From: Pseudomonadota bacterium
GTDB taxonomy: Bacteria > Myxococcota > UBA9042 > PHBI01
DNA length: 8,887 bases
Direction: 5' to 3'
Assembly: GCA_005788935.1 (NCBI GenBank)
Contig: SYAK01000466.1
Location: 1 to 8,887 of the forward strand
Shown here: piece by piece, positions 1-6,299 of the stretch
How positions within the stretch are numbered: position 1 is the first letter of the stretch
How the letters are laid out: each line of letters opens with the position of its first letter
The notes under the pieces: model-generated
Told to the model about the DNA's origin: nothing
What the model saw: the letters and a program-made list of their open reading frames with translations, nothing else
Database searches by the model: none
Translations under genes and position numbers: made by a program

Positions 1-478
1 CGGGCAGGTACGCGAGGCGATCCTTGGGGCGCACGGTGATCGTCGTCGGGAACTGCCGCTCGGCGAGGAAGGCGAAGAAGCACCGCGGTGGGATGTAGCC
101 AGGCACCGCGACGCTCGACCAGCCAGTCATCGGGGCGAGGACGCGGTTGACGTCCGCGAGCCGCGGGACCTGGCTGGCGTCGAGCTTCAGCGTCTCGGCG
201 CCCTTCAGGAAGACGCGCGAGCCGTCGCGCTCGAGCTGCCGCATGCGCTGCTCGAACATGAGGCCCCAGACCTCATGGTTTTCCGCGCTGTAGTGGTCCC
301 AGTGCTGCTGGATCGTGAGTCGGCGCAGGTCGATCTCGCCGGCACGAGCCGACTTGTAACGGTCCGCCCATCCGAGGGCCTCGCGCGCCTCACGGGAGTC
401 GATGACCGCCGACGCGAGCGCGCCCGTCCCGGCCAAGTTCTGAGGGGTGGCTGTCACGCTCGTCAGGGGCTCGACCAT
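1..478 (-). CDS. phhA: Biopterin-dependent aromatic amino acid hydroxylase (phenylalanine 4-monooxygenase type), partial at left edge
   Basis: The frame is open on the minus strand from ATG at 478 to base 1, giving 159 residues and no stop, so the C-terminal part lies outside the window. After a poorly conserved extension of about 55 residues comes the start of the catalytic core: HWDHYSAENHEVW (59-71), VPRLADVNRVL (104-114), TGW (118-120), VPGYIPPRCFF (125-135), RQFPTTITVR (141-150) and RLAYLP (154-159). These match the order and spacing of bacterial PhhA proteins, where the last motif leads into the iron-binding HExxGH-like segment, here off the edge. The family hydroxylates phenylalanine to tyrosine in the cytoplasm using tetrahydropterin, O2 and non-haem iron. 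The ATG has a GGAG five bases upstream (484-487 on the plus strand). The family is clear. Phe rather than Tyr or Trp specificity is inferred, because the specificity residues are not in view. Confidence 0.88.
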   Translation of the reverse strand, partial: MVEPLTSVTATPQNLAGTGALASAVIDSREAREALGWADRYKSARAGEIDLRRLTIQQHWDHYSAENHEVWGLMFEQRMRQLERDGSRVFLKGAETLKLDASQVPRLADVNRVLAPMTGWSSVAVPGYIPPRCFFAFLAERQFPTTITVRPKDRLAYLP

Positions 479-483
479 GGCGT

Positions 484-487
484 CTCC
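484..487 (-). promoter_or_regulatory. Ribosome binding site of the hydroxylase gene
   Basis: CTCC on the plus strand reads GGAG on the minus strand, five bases before the ATG at 478. It supports this start over an in-frame GTG at 517, which would add 13 residues. Confidence 0.6.
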
Positions 488-553
488 GGCAAAGCTCGGC
501 GCGCGGGGGGAGCGCACCGACAGCCCGCTTCTCGGGTCCTTAGCAGGGCTTGG

Positions 554-582
554 GGCCCGACACAAGGTCGCGGTTTCGGGCC
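554..582 (-). terminator. Candidate 3' hairpin after the 679-aa lipoprotein gene
   Basis: A perfect 7-bp inverted repeat, GGCCCGA (554-560) and TCGGGCC (576-582), encloses a 15-base loop. It begins about 50 bases after the stop codon of the upstream minus-strand gene. There is no T-tract in either direction, so it is not a standard intrinsic terminator. It could be a GC-hairpin transcript end. Confidence 0.3.
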
Positions 583-632
583 TCGCCAGTCCTGTCTCGG
601 CCTGGAGTCTGCCCGTCCACGTCCGAGGCGCG

Positions 633-2672
633 TCAGTCCCCGGCCCGACGCAGCACGAGCCCGTCGAGCCAGGTGCTGCCGTCCGTACGCAGGATGGACC
701 CCACCGCGAGCGTCTCGCCGTTGCTCCGCGCGTCCACGTCGAAGAGTCCCGCGAGCTCGACGGCCGGACCCCGGGCGACCTCGTGGATGCGCCACGCGCC
801 ACTCTGCGTGCCGAGGTCGCTCTTCGCGAGGGTCCACAGCTCGTAGATGAGCTCGCTGCCGCTCCTCCGTGCGGCCGACACGAGCACGGTGTCTCCCGTG
901 ACCGCGACGCCCGTGAAGCTGCGCTCCGTCTGCCCTGCGATCCCCGTGACCCGCGTCCACACGAGCCCGTTGCCGCTGCCGACGCCGTAGACGAGGAGCC
1001 CGCCCGAGCCGACCATCAGCACGCGCGGCGCGGTGACCGTGCCCCAGACGCCGATCGCGGCGGTCTCGATGGCGCTCGCGTCTTCCGTCGCCCATCCCGA
1101 AGACCAGTTGCCGGCATCGCCGAGCGCGTTGATGTAGGACTCCTGCGTCCAGCGCGTCGATCCTTCCCCCGCCTCGTAGTCCGCGGCCATCGCGAGCCAG
1201 CCGCCCTGGCACCCGCTTCCCGAGCACCGCTGGAGGGCGGCGAGCGCGGTCGGATAGACGTCCTGGGGGTCGCCGCGCGTCGATTGCAGGCCCTGTGCGC
1301 TGCAGCGGGGGCGGCTGCCGGGGGCCCGCGTGCAGTAGATCGCGCGCCCGTCGCTGCCGTTGATGGCGCCGAGCCACAGCCGCTGGGTTGTCGGTTGCCC
1401 GCTCGCGTCCGTGTCCTGCAGGGCCGCGAGCGCCGACATGATGTCGAAGTCGACCGACCCGACCGCCTCGTTCCAGGTCTGACTCGAGACCCAGTTGCCA
1501 GCCCCGGTGTCGTAGACGATGACGCGCTCACCGCCTCGGACGACGAAGCCGTCCGAGAGCCCGGTGTATTCGCGCGGCCACGACTGCGTCTGCGTCCTCA
1601 GTGATTCCCGGTAGTAGCCGATGCGGGCCGGGTCGGTCAGGTCGCTGATCGACCACGCGAGCGTCGCCCCGCCAAACGTGCTGCCAGCGGACCAGAAGAC
1701 TCCGGACCAGCCCGCGGGACCATGATCGACCTCCGTGACGATGAGCCCGTCGTAGACGAAGCCGGTCGCTGTCGCGATGCCGCGGCCGCCGATCCGCTGC
1801 AGCTCGTAGCCGCGGCACGTCCCGTTGAGACACATGTCACCGCGCGTCGCGCCGTTGCCATCGTCACAGGGGCTGCCGCCAGCCGCTCCGGTACACGGGT
1901 TCGTGCTGCCGCACCCCGGGATCGGCGTCGCGCTGCACGTGCCGTCCGCCCCGCAGGCCTCGCGGGTGCACGGATCGCCGTCGTCGGCGCAGACGAGCGC
2001 ATCCGAGACGCAGCCGACGTTCGGGTCGCACCGACTCACGGAGCAGGTCGCGGGGCTCGGGCACACCACCGGGTCGGTCGCGCACCCGCTCGCCGGTTCG
2101 CAGCGGTCGACGGTGCAGGCGTTGTCATCGTCGCAGTTACGCGGAACGAGGCCTCGGCATCGCCCCGCGGTGCACACGTCGCCCGTCGAGCAGGCGTCCC
2201 CGTCGTCACAGGTCGCGCCCTCGCCGAGCGGCTCGACCGTGCAGAGGCCCGCCACGCAGCGCGCGCGCCCGCAAGGCCCGGGTGACTCGCAGTCCGCGTC
2301 GCCCTGGCACGCGGGCGTCGTCGCGTCTCCTGGGTCCGCGTCGGCCGCGTCCTCGGGGGACACGATGTCCTCGGGGGTGGTCGCATCGGCGACCGGGCTC
2401 AGGTCGGCGGGGGCCTCCGCGTCGCTAGCGGTCCCATCCGCGGGCGGCAGCGCGTCGCCCGTTGGCCCCGCATCAAGCGGGGATGGCTCCCCCACGTCAC
2501 GCGGGACGAGCTCGCCGTCGGCGAACACGAGGCCCGACGCCGTCGGTGTCTGCCGGAGGCTCGGCTGCGTGTCGCCGCACGCGGCGCTACCGAGCAGCGC
2601 GGCGGTCCACCACCCCAGGCCCCCGAGGGTCACGCACGCGCGTCCACACCGCTTCGCAAGCTTCAAGCCCAT
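633..2672 (-). CDS. Large exported Cys-rich lipoprotein, function unknown
   Basis: A 679-aa protein. ATG at 2672 is preferred because AGGGGG precedes it by five bases; a GTG at 2699 would add nine residues. The N-terminus has K/R residues followed by a hydrophobic stretch (about 14-31) ending in GSAAC with Cys32, a loose lipobox with Ser rather than Leu at -3. Residues about 55-120 form an acidic Pro/Ala/Asp linker, typical of surface tethers. Residues 122-286 hold 26 cysteines in units such as CDDGDACSTGDVC and CDDDNACTVDRC, resembling the Cys-rich repeats of myxobacterial surface proteins and the slime-mould CTDC repeat. Residues 287-679 are Gly/Ser/Trp-rich with alternating hydrophobic segments, suggesting a beta-rich fold, perhaps a propeller. 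I recognise no catalytic motif. It is probably outer-membrane or surface exposed (inference). It appears to be transcribed alone, with 274 bp upstream. Confidence 0.85.
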   Translation of the reverse strand: MGLKLAKRCGRACVTLGGLGWWTAALLGSAACGDTQPSLRQTPTASGLVFADGELVPRDVGEPSPLDAGPTGDALPPADGTASDAEAPADLSPVADATTPEDIVSPEDAADADPGDATTPACQGDADCESPGPCGRARCVAGLCTVEPLGEGATCDDGDACSTGDVCTAGRCRGLVPRNCDDDNACTVDRCEPASGCATDPVVCPSPATCSVSRCDPNVGCVSDALVCADDGDPCTREACGADGTCSATPIPGCGSTNPCTGAAGGSPCDDGNGATRGDMCLNGTCRGYELQRIGGRGIATATGFVYDGLIVTEVDHGPAGWSGVFWSAGSTFGGATLAWSISDLTDPARIGYYRESLRTQTQSWPREYTGLSDGFVVRGGERVIVYDTGAGNWVSSQTWNEAVGSVDFDIMSALAALQDTDASGQPTTQRLWLGAINGSDGRAIYCTRAPGSRPRCSAQGLQSTRGDPQDVYPTALAALQRCSGSGCQGGWLAMAADYEAGEGSTRWTQESYINALGDAGNWSSGWATEDASAIETAAIGVWGTVTAPRVLMVGSGGLLVYGVGSGNGLVWTRVTGIAGQTERSFTGVAVTGDTVLVSAARRSGSELIYELWTLAKSDLGTQSGAWRIHEVARGPAVELAGLFDVDARSNGETLAVGSILRTDGSTWLDGLVLRRAGD

Positions 2673-2677
2673 CGCGT

Positions 2678-2683
2678 CCCCCT
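2678..2683 (-). promoter_or_regulatory. Ribosome binding site deciding the start of the 679-aa lipoprotein
   Basis: CCCCCT on the plus strand reads AGGGGG on the minus strand, five bases before ATG 2672. The alternative GTG at 2699 has nothing comparable before it. Confidence 0.55.
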
Positions 2684-2808
2684 GTCTCCACCGTCGCACG
2701 CCGCTCTGCCACAGCCCGGACCGACCGCGGCCGTCCCGGCGGTCGAGCCCGCGCTGGACCGTCGCCGCATTTTCCTTCCCTCGGGCCTCGGCGTGCGTAT
2801 CATCAAGG

Positions 2809-2879
2809 TCCTTTCGTCCGATTCCCGTCTCAGACTTCAGGCCGTCGAGGCCCCCGTCTCACGATTCCTTTCTTCCGAT
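2809..2879. repeat. Nested direct repeats upstream of the large lipoprotein gene
   Basis: TCCTTTCGTCCGAT (2809-2822) recurs as TCCTTTCTTCCGAT (2866-2879), 57 bases apart with one mismatch in 14. Inside this pair, CCCGTCTCA occurs at 2824-2832 and again at 2853-2861. The order is A-B-B-A, all in the same orientation, about 140-205 bases upstream of the ATG at 2672. They could be regulator sites or the remnant of a short duplication. Confidence 0.45.
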
Positions 2880-2895
2880 CCTCTCGGACTGGCGT

Positions 2896-2918
2896 CCCGG
2901 GTTGGTTCCCGACCCGGG
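2896..2918 (-). terminator. Candidate 3' hairpin after the small-lipoprotein operon
   Basis: CCCGGGT (2896-2902) and ACCCGGG (2912-2918) form a perfect 7-bp stem with a 9-base loop. It begins 28 bases beyond the stop codon at 2947. No T-tract follows. Its position at the operon end fits a transcription-end hairpin. Confidence 0.4.
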
Positions 2919-2946
2919 GCGCATCTTCCTTGCTGCTGTCGTCGCG

Positions 2947-3393
2947 TCACCGCGGCAGTTCTGGAAGGGTCAAGGTGCACAGGCCCCGCTTGGGTCCGCA
3001 GTCGAGGCAGCACCGGCCAGAGCAGCAGTCGTCATGGCTGTCGCAGTACGAGCCGAAATCGTTGAGCCCGAGACACGCGAGTTGACAGCGGGCCTGCTCG
3101 AAGGCCCCCTGGGGCGAGGCGGACCCGTAGCAGAGGCCTGTCGAGCAGGCCTCGTCGGCGTCGCACGGGTACCCGGGGTACAGGATCTCCGCGTCGGTTG
3201 CGTCATGCGGCCGCGGGCCGTGGTCCATCCGGATGTCGAGGGAGGCGAGGTCTTCATCGAACGTGTCGCTGAGACCTGGCGCGCCGTCGAGGTCGCTCGC
3301 GGTCTCGATGGGCGCACAGGCCGCCGGAACCACCCAGGCAAGCGCGTTCGCCAGGAACGCCAGACGTCGGGTTGTGCTCAAGGTGCGCCTCAC
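2947..3393 (-). CDS. Small exported Cys-rich protein (12 Cys), probable lipoprotein, function unknown
   Basis: 148 aa, starting at a GTG that overlaps the stop codon of the preceding gene by four bases (GTGA), so translation is probably coupled. The N-terminus is basic, with a hydrophobic run (11-25) ending VVPAAC at Cys26. Pro at -3 makes the lipobox non-canonical, so signal peptidase I processing is an alternative. An acidic spacer (28-70) follows. The mature C-terminus holds 12 cysteines: C77, C83, C88, C103, C107, C117, C123, C124, C128, C129, C132 and C139. The DCCSGRCC core (122-129) resembles cystine-knot-like folds. The C-x5-C-x4-C-x14-C-x3-C part matches its operon partner. Such proteins should need an oxidising compartment, so periplasmic or surface location is inferred. 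No enzyme motif is visible. Confidence 0.8.
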   Translation of the reverse strand: MRRTLSTTRRLAFLANALAWVVPAACAPIETASDLDGAPGLSDTFDEDLASLDIRMDHGPRPHDATDAEILYPGYPCDADEACSTGLCYGSASPQGAFEQARCQLACLGLNDFGSYCDSHDDCCSGRCCLDCGPKRGLCTLTLPELPR

Positions 3394-3860
3394 TCCGCGT
3401 GGCAGACCTTCGCCAGGCCACCTGTCGACAGGTTGCGGCAGGCGGTCCAGCGGTCATCGAGGGCCTTGCAGTCGTCCACGGTCGCGCAGCGCACGAGGAC
3501 GTGGCGCTTGTGCTGGTCGGGGGTCGGGGGGTAGACGCACACGAAGTCCTCCTCCTCGGCCTCCGACAGCTGCGAGTTCGTGTCGTCGTTGCAGTCGCAG
3601 CCGCGGGTGCAAAAGCCGAAGACGCTGTTCGTCAGGTTACCCGCGGCGCCAGGCTGCAGGCAGACCCCGAAGTCGCACTCGCTGTCGGCGGTGCAGCCTT
3701 CGCCGAATCCCTTCGTGCCGGGGTTGACCTCGCTGATGCCGAGGTCACATCGGGTCGAGGGTCCGCCGCCACCACCCGCGGTGCCGCCATTCGCGGTATC
3801 GCAGGCCGTCAGCGCCAAGGAGAGAAGGGAAAGGGCCGTCAGCGCGCGGTTCAGGGGCAT
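3390..3860 (-). CDS. Small Cys-rich lipoprotein (12 Cys), function unknown; first gene of the operon
   Basis: 156 aa. ATG at 3860 has GGAG six bases upstream (3867-3870 on the plus strand). The signal peptide MPLNRALTALSLLSLALTAC carries a canonical LTAC lipobox with Cys20 as the lipidation site and Asp at +2. In E. coli Asp at +2 keeps a lipoprotein in the inner membrane; whether that holds in this organism is unknown. A Gly-rich linker (25-33) precedes 12 cysteines: C38, C56, C62, C67, C84, C88, C90, C108, C125, C131, C141 and C153. The C56-x5-C62-x4-C67-x16-C84-x3-C88 spacing matches the downstream gene, suggesting a shared module. An acidic stretch SEAEEEDF (99-106) interrupts the cysteines. 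I recognise no named family or active site. Confidence 0.82.
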   Translation of the reverse strand: MPLNRALTALSLLSLALTACDTANGGTAGGGGGPSTRCDLGISEVNPGTKGFGEGCTADSECDFGVCLQPGAAGNLTNSVFGFCTRGCDCNDDTNSQLSEAEEEDFVCVYPPTPDQHKRHVLVRCATVDDCKALDDRWTACRNLSTGGLAKVCHAE

Positions 3861-4089
3861 GGTCGACTCCGGGGCGAGGTCGCGGCAGCATAGCGCGGCT
3901 TGTTCCTCGAAGCCAGTCGCGTCTTACGGAGGTGCATGGAGGCTGCGCTCTGGTCGGGCCGCTCTCGCTCGAAAACGGCGACCCCGAGGCGGCTTCGCTG
4001 CGCGGAAAATCGGCACGTCATCGCGATGCGGTCAGGCCGAGCGAGCCTTCCAGGCCGCGGGCTGTGGCCTCGGGGGTGTCCGCGTAATC

Positions 4090-4106
4090 TTTGACGTTCC
4101 ATCAAA
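4090..4106. promoter_or_regulatory. Operator-like inverted repeat, site 1
   Basis: TTTGA (4090-4094) and TCAAA (4102-4106) form a dyad centred on 4098. Aligned on its centre it reads TGAC-N5-ATCA, one base off the TGAC-N5-GTCA of sites 2 and 3. It lies about 200 bases upstream of the symporter start. Binding protein unknown. Confidence 0.4.
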
Positions 4107-4145
4107 CAAAACAATGCCGAGGCGTGCCGCGATCTGCGACGACAG

Positions 4146-4160
4146 CTGACGTTTTGTCAG
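4146..4160. promoter_or_regulatory. Operator-like inverted repeat, site 2 (perfect)
   Basis: CTGAC-GTTTT-GTCAG is a perfect 5-bp dyad with a five-base centre at 4153. It shares the TGAC-N5-GTCA core with its neighbours. Odd-length spacers of this kind occur in operators of dimeric helix-turn-helix repressors, for example some of the TetR family. The family assignment is inference. Confidence 0.45.
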
Positions 4161-4176
4161 TAACTTTGCGTTTGTT

Positions 4177-4189
4177 TGACTTTTCGTCA
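4177..4189. promoter_or_regulatory. Operator-like inverted repeat, site 3
   Basis: TGAC-TTTTC-GTCA is a perfect 4-bp dyad centred on 4183, 30 bases from site 2 and 116 bases before the symporter start. Its left flank TTTGTTTGA (4171-4179) is the exact reverse complement of TCAAACAAA at site 1 (4102-4110), so the outer two sites are related in mirror orientation. Confidence 0.45.
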
Positions 4190-4294
4190 GGTAAAGTCGT
4201 GAGGCTCTCTCGCAGTGCGGGGGTGAACCCCCATGTCGCGGCCGGGCTAGTCAGCGGGCGCCTTGTCGGCCATGATACGCGAAGATGCTGTCCG

Positions 4295-4299
4295 AGGAG
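4295..4299 (+). promoter_or_regulatory. Ribosome binding site deciding a TTG start
   Basis: AGGAG lies five bases before TTG 4305. The upstream candidates, TTG 4263 and ATG 4272, have no comparable sequence, so the symporter most likely starts at TTG 4305. Confidence 0.65.
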
Positions 4300-4304
4300 A
4301 CCCG

Positions 4305-5636
4305 TTGAAACGCCTGAAGCTCCATCACCGCATCGGCCTAGCGATGGCGCTCGGCCTCGTGCTCGGCCTGCCGCTGAACCTCGCGGCCGCATCGGGACAG
4401 GTCGATCCCGCGCTCCTGAAGGACGCCGTCGCGGCGGTTCGCGAGGTCGGGGCCTTGTTTCTCCGCCTGCTGCAGATGCTCGTCGTGCCGCTCATCGTGA
4501 CGTCGCTCGTCAGCGCGGTCGGCGGGATGGGGAGCCTGCGGGCGCTCGGTCGCATCGGCTGGCGGACGCTCGGCTGGTATCTCGGCACGAGCTTCCTCGC
4601 GATCCTGACAGGGCTCGCCCTCGTCAACCTCATCGATCCCGGGGTCGGTGTCGACCGGGCCCTCATCATGGCGGGCGCCGAGCCGTTCAAGCCGTCGCTC
4701 GAGGTCGCTGAAGGTGGACCGCTCGCTGTGCTGTGGCAGCAGATCGTGGGCATGGTGCCGAAGAATCCGCTCGCGGCAGCCGCCGACGGGGAGATCCTGC
4801 CGCTCATCTTCTTCTCGTTGTTGCTCGGCATCTTCATCAACGCGGTCGAGCACGGACGTGGCGCCGACGACGATGACGCGACGCGCGCGAAAGGGGCGCT
4901 CCTCAGGCGGTTCTTTGATGCGCTCGCCGAGGTCTTCATGCGCATGACGATGTGGGTTATCGGGCTCGCGCCGTTCGGGGTGTTCGCGTTCCTGTTCGTC
5001 ACGGCCGCTGGCAGCGGGCTAGCCGCCTTCGAGGCGCTCGGGTGGTATGCGCTGACGGTGGCCCTCGGGCTCGTCATTCATGGCGGGGTCACGTTACCGA
5101 TATTGTTGCGATTATTCGGGAAACGTTCGCCTCGCGCCTGGTATGCGGCGGTGAGTCCGGCGCTCGTGACGGCGTTTTCGACCGCGAGTTCGAACGCGAC
5201 CCTGCCGCTGACGATGGACTGCGTGACCGCGCGCGGCGGCGTGCGAGCGCGGACAGGGGCCTTCGTGCTGCCGCTCGGCGCCACGATCAACATGGACGGG
5301 ACAGCGCTCTACGAGGCGGTCGCGGTGCTGTTCATCGCGCAACTGCACGGGGTCGAGCTTGGCTTCGGCGAACAGGCCGTGGTCGCCTTCACGGCGCTGC
5401 TCGCGAGCATCGGGGCTGCGGGGATCCCGCATGCAGGAACGGTCATGATGGTCATCGTGCTCGCCGCGGTGGGGCTGCCGACGACGGCGGTGGGCCTCAT
5501 TTTGGCGGTGGATCGGGTGCTTGACATGGGGCGCACGACCGTCAACGTGCTCTCGGACACCGTCGTCGCCGCGATCGTGGATGCTGGCGAGGTGGGGGAC
5601 GAGGCGGCGGGGGACAGGCCGGGAGCGGACGCGTGA
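4305..5636 (+). CDS. Dicarboxylate/amino acid:cation symporter (SDF/DAACS family, glutamate- or aspartate-type)
   Basis: 443 aa from TTG 4305, a usual length for the family. The N-terminus KLHHRIGLAMALGLVLG is the typical first helix. Hydrophobic segments follow throughout. The transport core shows FSTASSNATLP (291-301, hairpin 1), NMDGTALYEA (329-338), GIPHAGT (373-379, hairpin 2) and D407-x2-R410-T411-x2-N414-x3-D418. This last series has the spacing of Asp394, Arg397, Thr398, Asn401 and Asp405 in archaeal GltPh. Arg at the 397 position is associated with acidic substrates, so glutamate, aspartate or a C4-dicarboxylate taken up with Na+ or H+ is likely. The tail after 425 is acidic and short. 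The stop overlaps the next gene's GTG by four bases. Three operator-like dyads lie upstream. Family certain; exact substrate not. Confidence 0.93.
   Translation: MKRLKLHHRIGLAMALGLVLGLPLNLAAASGQVDPALLKDAVAAVREVGALFLRLLQMLVVPLIVTSLVSAVGGMGSLRALGRIGWRTLGWYLGTSFLAILTGLALVNLIDPGVGVDRALIMAGAEPFKPSLEVAEGGPLAVLWQQIVGMVPKNPLAAAADGEILPLIFFSLLLGIFINAVEHGRGADDDDATRAKGALLRRFFDALAEVFMRMTMWVIGLAPFGVFAFLFVTAAGSGLAAFEALGWYALTVALGLVIHGGVTLPILLRLFGKRSPRAWYAAVSPALVTAFSTASSNATLPLTMDCVTARGGVRARTGAFVLPLGATINMDGTALYEAVAVLFIAQLHGVELGFGEQAVVAFTALLASIGAAGIPHAGTVMMVIVLAAVGLPTTAVGLILAVDRVLDMGRTTVNVLSDTVVAAIVDAGEVGDEAAGDRPGADA
5621..5625 (+). promoter_or_regulatory. Ribosome binding site of the MCE gene inside the symporter end
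   Basis: GGGAG lies seven bases before GTG 5633, within the last codons of the symporter. Together with the GTGA overlap it indicates coupled translation. Confidence 0.55.
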
Positions 5637-6211
5637 CGGGGCGCGCCGCGTTCTGGCTGGGCCTGTTCGTCGGCGGCGTCTTCGCGGCGGCGGTGGTCTT
5701 CGCGGTGTTTTGGGTCCCGCGCACGGGACTGACGACGGGCGGTGACCCGCTCAGGTTCACGCTGGTTCTTGGCGAGGCCCACGGGCTTCGTCCGGGGGCC
5801 CTGGTGCAGGTCGCCGGGATCGACGCGGGCGAAGTGCAGGCCCTCGGTCTCGCGGAGCTGCCACGGCGGGGGTGGGGGGTGCTCGCGGAGATCACGATCT
5901 TCGATGGGGACCGCTTCGAGCCGATGCTTCGTCTCGACTCGGTGTACCAAGTGGCCCGCGCGGGGCTGCTCGGCGACGCAGGCCTCGTCATCGTCCCGGG
6001 TGGCGCTGGCGGGAGCGTGCGTGGGCAGCTTGTCGACGCGGTCGTGCCTCGCGGGATCGACGGGCTCATCGGCGACCTCGGACACATCGCCACCCGCCTC
6101 GCCGACTTCCTCGATGGGCGCCAACCCGGTGACCCGAACCTGCGTCGCGCCCTCGTCGACCTGCAGCAGACGGTGCAGCAGCTTCGCGTCTTCACCGAGC
6201 GCCTTCCCTAG
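5633..6211 (+). CDS. Small single-pass MCE (MlaD-like) domain protein
   Basis: 192 aa from a GTG that overlaps the symporter stop (GTGA). One membrane segment (about 6-28) anchors it with the rest in the periplasm. Residues about 40-140 fit one MCE domain: RFTLVLGEAHGLRPGALVQV (41-60), AGIDAGEVQALGL (61-73), the beta-rich AEITIFDG (85-92), GLLGDAGLVIVPG (111-123), and a closing GQLVDAVVPRGIDGLI. The C-terminal tail (about 143-190) is predicted helical, with heptad-like LVDLQQTVQQLRVF. MCE proteins usually form hexameric rings that bind lipids for an MlaE/MlaF-type ABC transporter. No permease or ATPase gene is adjacent, so its partner must be elsewhere, or its role differs. It ends soon after the domain, like a minimal MlaD. 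Confidence 0.85.
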   Translation: MTGRAAFWLGLFVGGVFAAAVVFAVFWVPRTGLTTGGDPLRFTLVLGEAHGLRPGALVQVAGIDAGEVQALGLAELPRRGWGVLAEITIFDGDRFEPMLRLDSVYQVARAGLLGDAGLVIVPGGAGGSVRGQLVDAVVPRGIDGLIGDLGHIATRLADFLDGRQPGDPNLRRALVDLQQTVQQLRVFTERLP

Positions 6212-6281
6212 ACAGGCGTGCTGGTCGCGCTGGTGATGCGGGTCTCGCGAACGGACGTTGCCCAAGGAGCGCAAAAGTTCG

Positions 6282-6299
6282 GCCCGGGCCGCCCCGGGC
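6282..6299 (+). terminator. Candidate 3' hairpin after the symporter-MCE operon
   Basis: GCCCGGG (6282-6288) and CCCGGGC (6293-6299) form a perfect 7-bp stem with a four-base CCGC loop, 71 bases after the MCE stop. No T-tract follows. It sits before the collagen gene's own leader and may separate the two transcripts. Confidence 0.35.

Larger units (their letters stand above)
479..632. other. Intergenic region between lipoprotein gene end and hydroxylase start
   Basis: This 154-bp gap lies between two minus-strand genes. It must hold the 3' end signals of the upstream lipoprotein gene and possibly a promoter for the hydroxylase. The best sigma70-like pair I find on the minus strand is TTGTGT (560-565) and TAAGGA (537-542) with a 17-base spacer. 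The -10 is poor, so I do not call it a promoter. Confidence 0.4.
2673..2946. other. Intergenic region with nested direct repeats
   Basis: This 274-bp gap lies between the small-lipoprotein operon and the large lipoprotein gene, both on the minus strand. It contains a GC hairpin at 2896-2918 and a nested pair of direct repeats at 2809-2879, both described separately. No coding frame is convincing here. It presumably carries the promoter of the 2672 gene, but I find no clear -35/-10 pair. Confidence 0.5.
3861..4304. other. Divergent intergenic region
   Basis: 444 bp between the divergent lipoprotein operon and the symporter operon. Bases 3861-4080 are GC-rich with no convincing gene or motif beyond the leftward ribosome binding site. 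Bases 4081-4200 are markedly richer in A/T than the rest of the window and contain three inverted repeats, annotated separately. Short frames here (for example 3851-4114 minus and 3900-4094 plus) lack ribosome binding sites and recognisable composition. Neither direction shows a good sigma70 consensus pair, so transcription starts cannot be placed. Confidence 0.55.

Noticed and set aside
479..632. Riboswitch or T-box-like leader before the aromatic hydroxylase gene
   Set aside because: Only one 7-bp hairpin is visible, explained by the 3' end of the upstream gene. No conserved riboswitch core was recognised.
447..1604. Long plus-strand open frame opposite the 679-aa lipoprotein gene
   Set aside because: Its translation is Arg/Ala/Pro-rich with no recognisable motif. 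It is an antisense shadow of a gene with a clear signal peptide and ordered cysteines, as expected at this GC content.
1825..3534. 569-codon plus-strand open frame spanning parts of three minus-strand genes
   Set aside because: Low-complexity Ser/Pro/Arg composition, no domain, no ribosome binding site. It crosses gene boundaries and an intergenic region without any change in character.
3851..4114. 87-codon minus-strand frame in the divergent intergenic region
   Set aside because: Overlaps the lipoprotein start and its ribosome binding site; basic, composition-driven sequence with no motif.
4263..4304. Symporter start at TTG 4263 or ATG 4272
   Set aside because: Neither has a ribosome binding site. 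TTG 4305 has AGGAG at ideal distance and gives the usual short N-terminus of the family.
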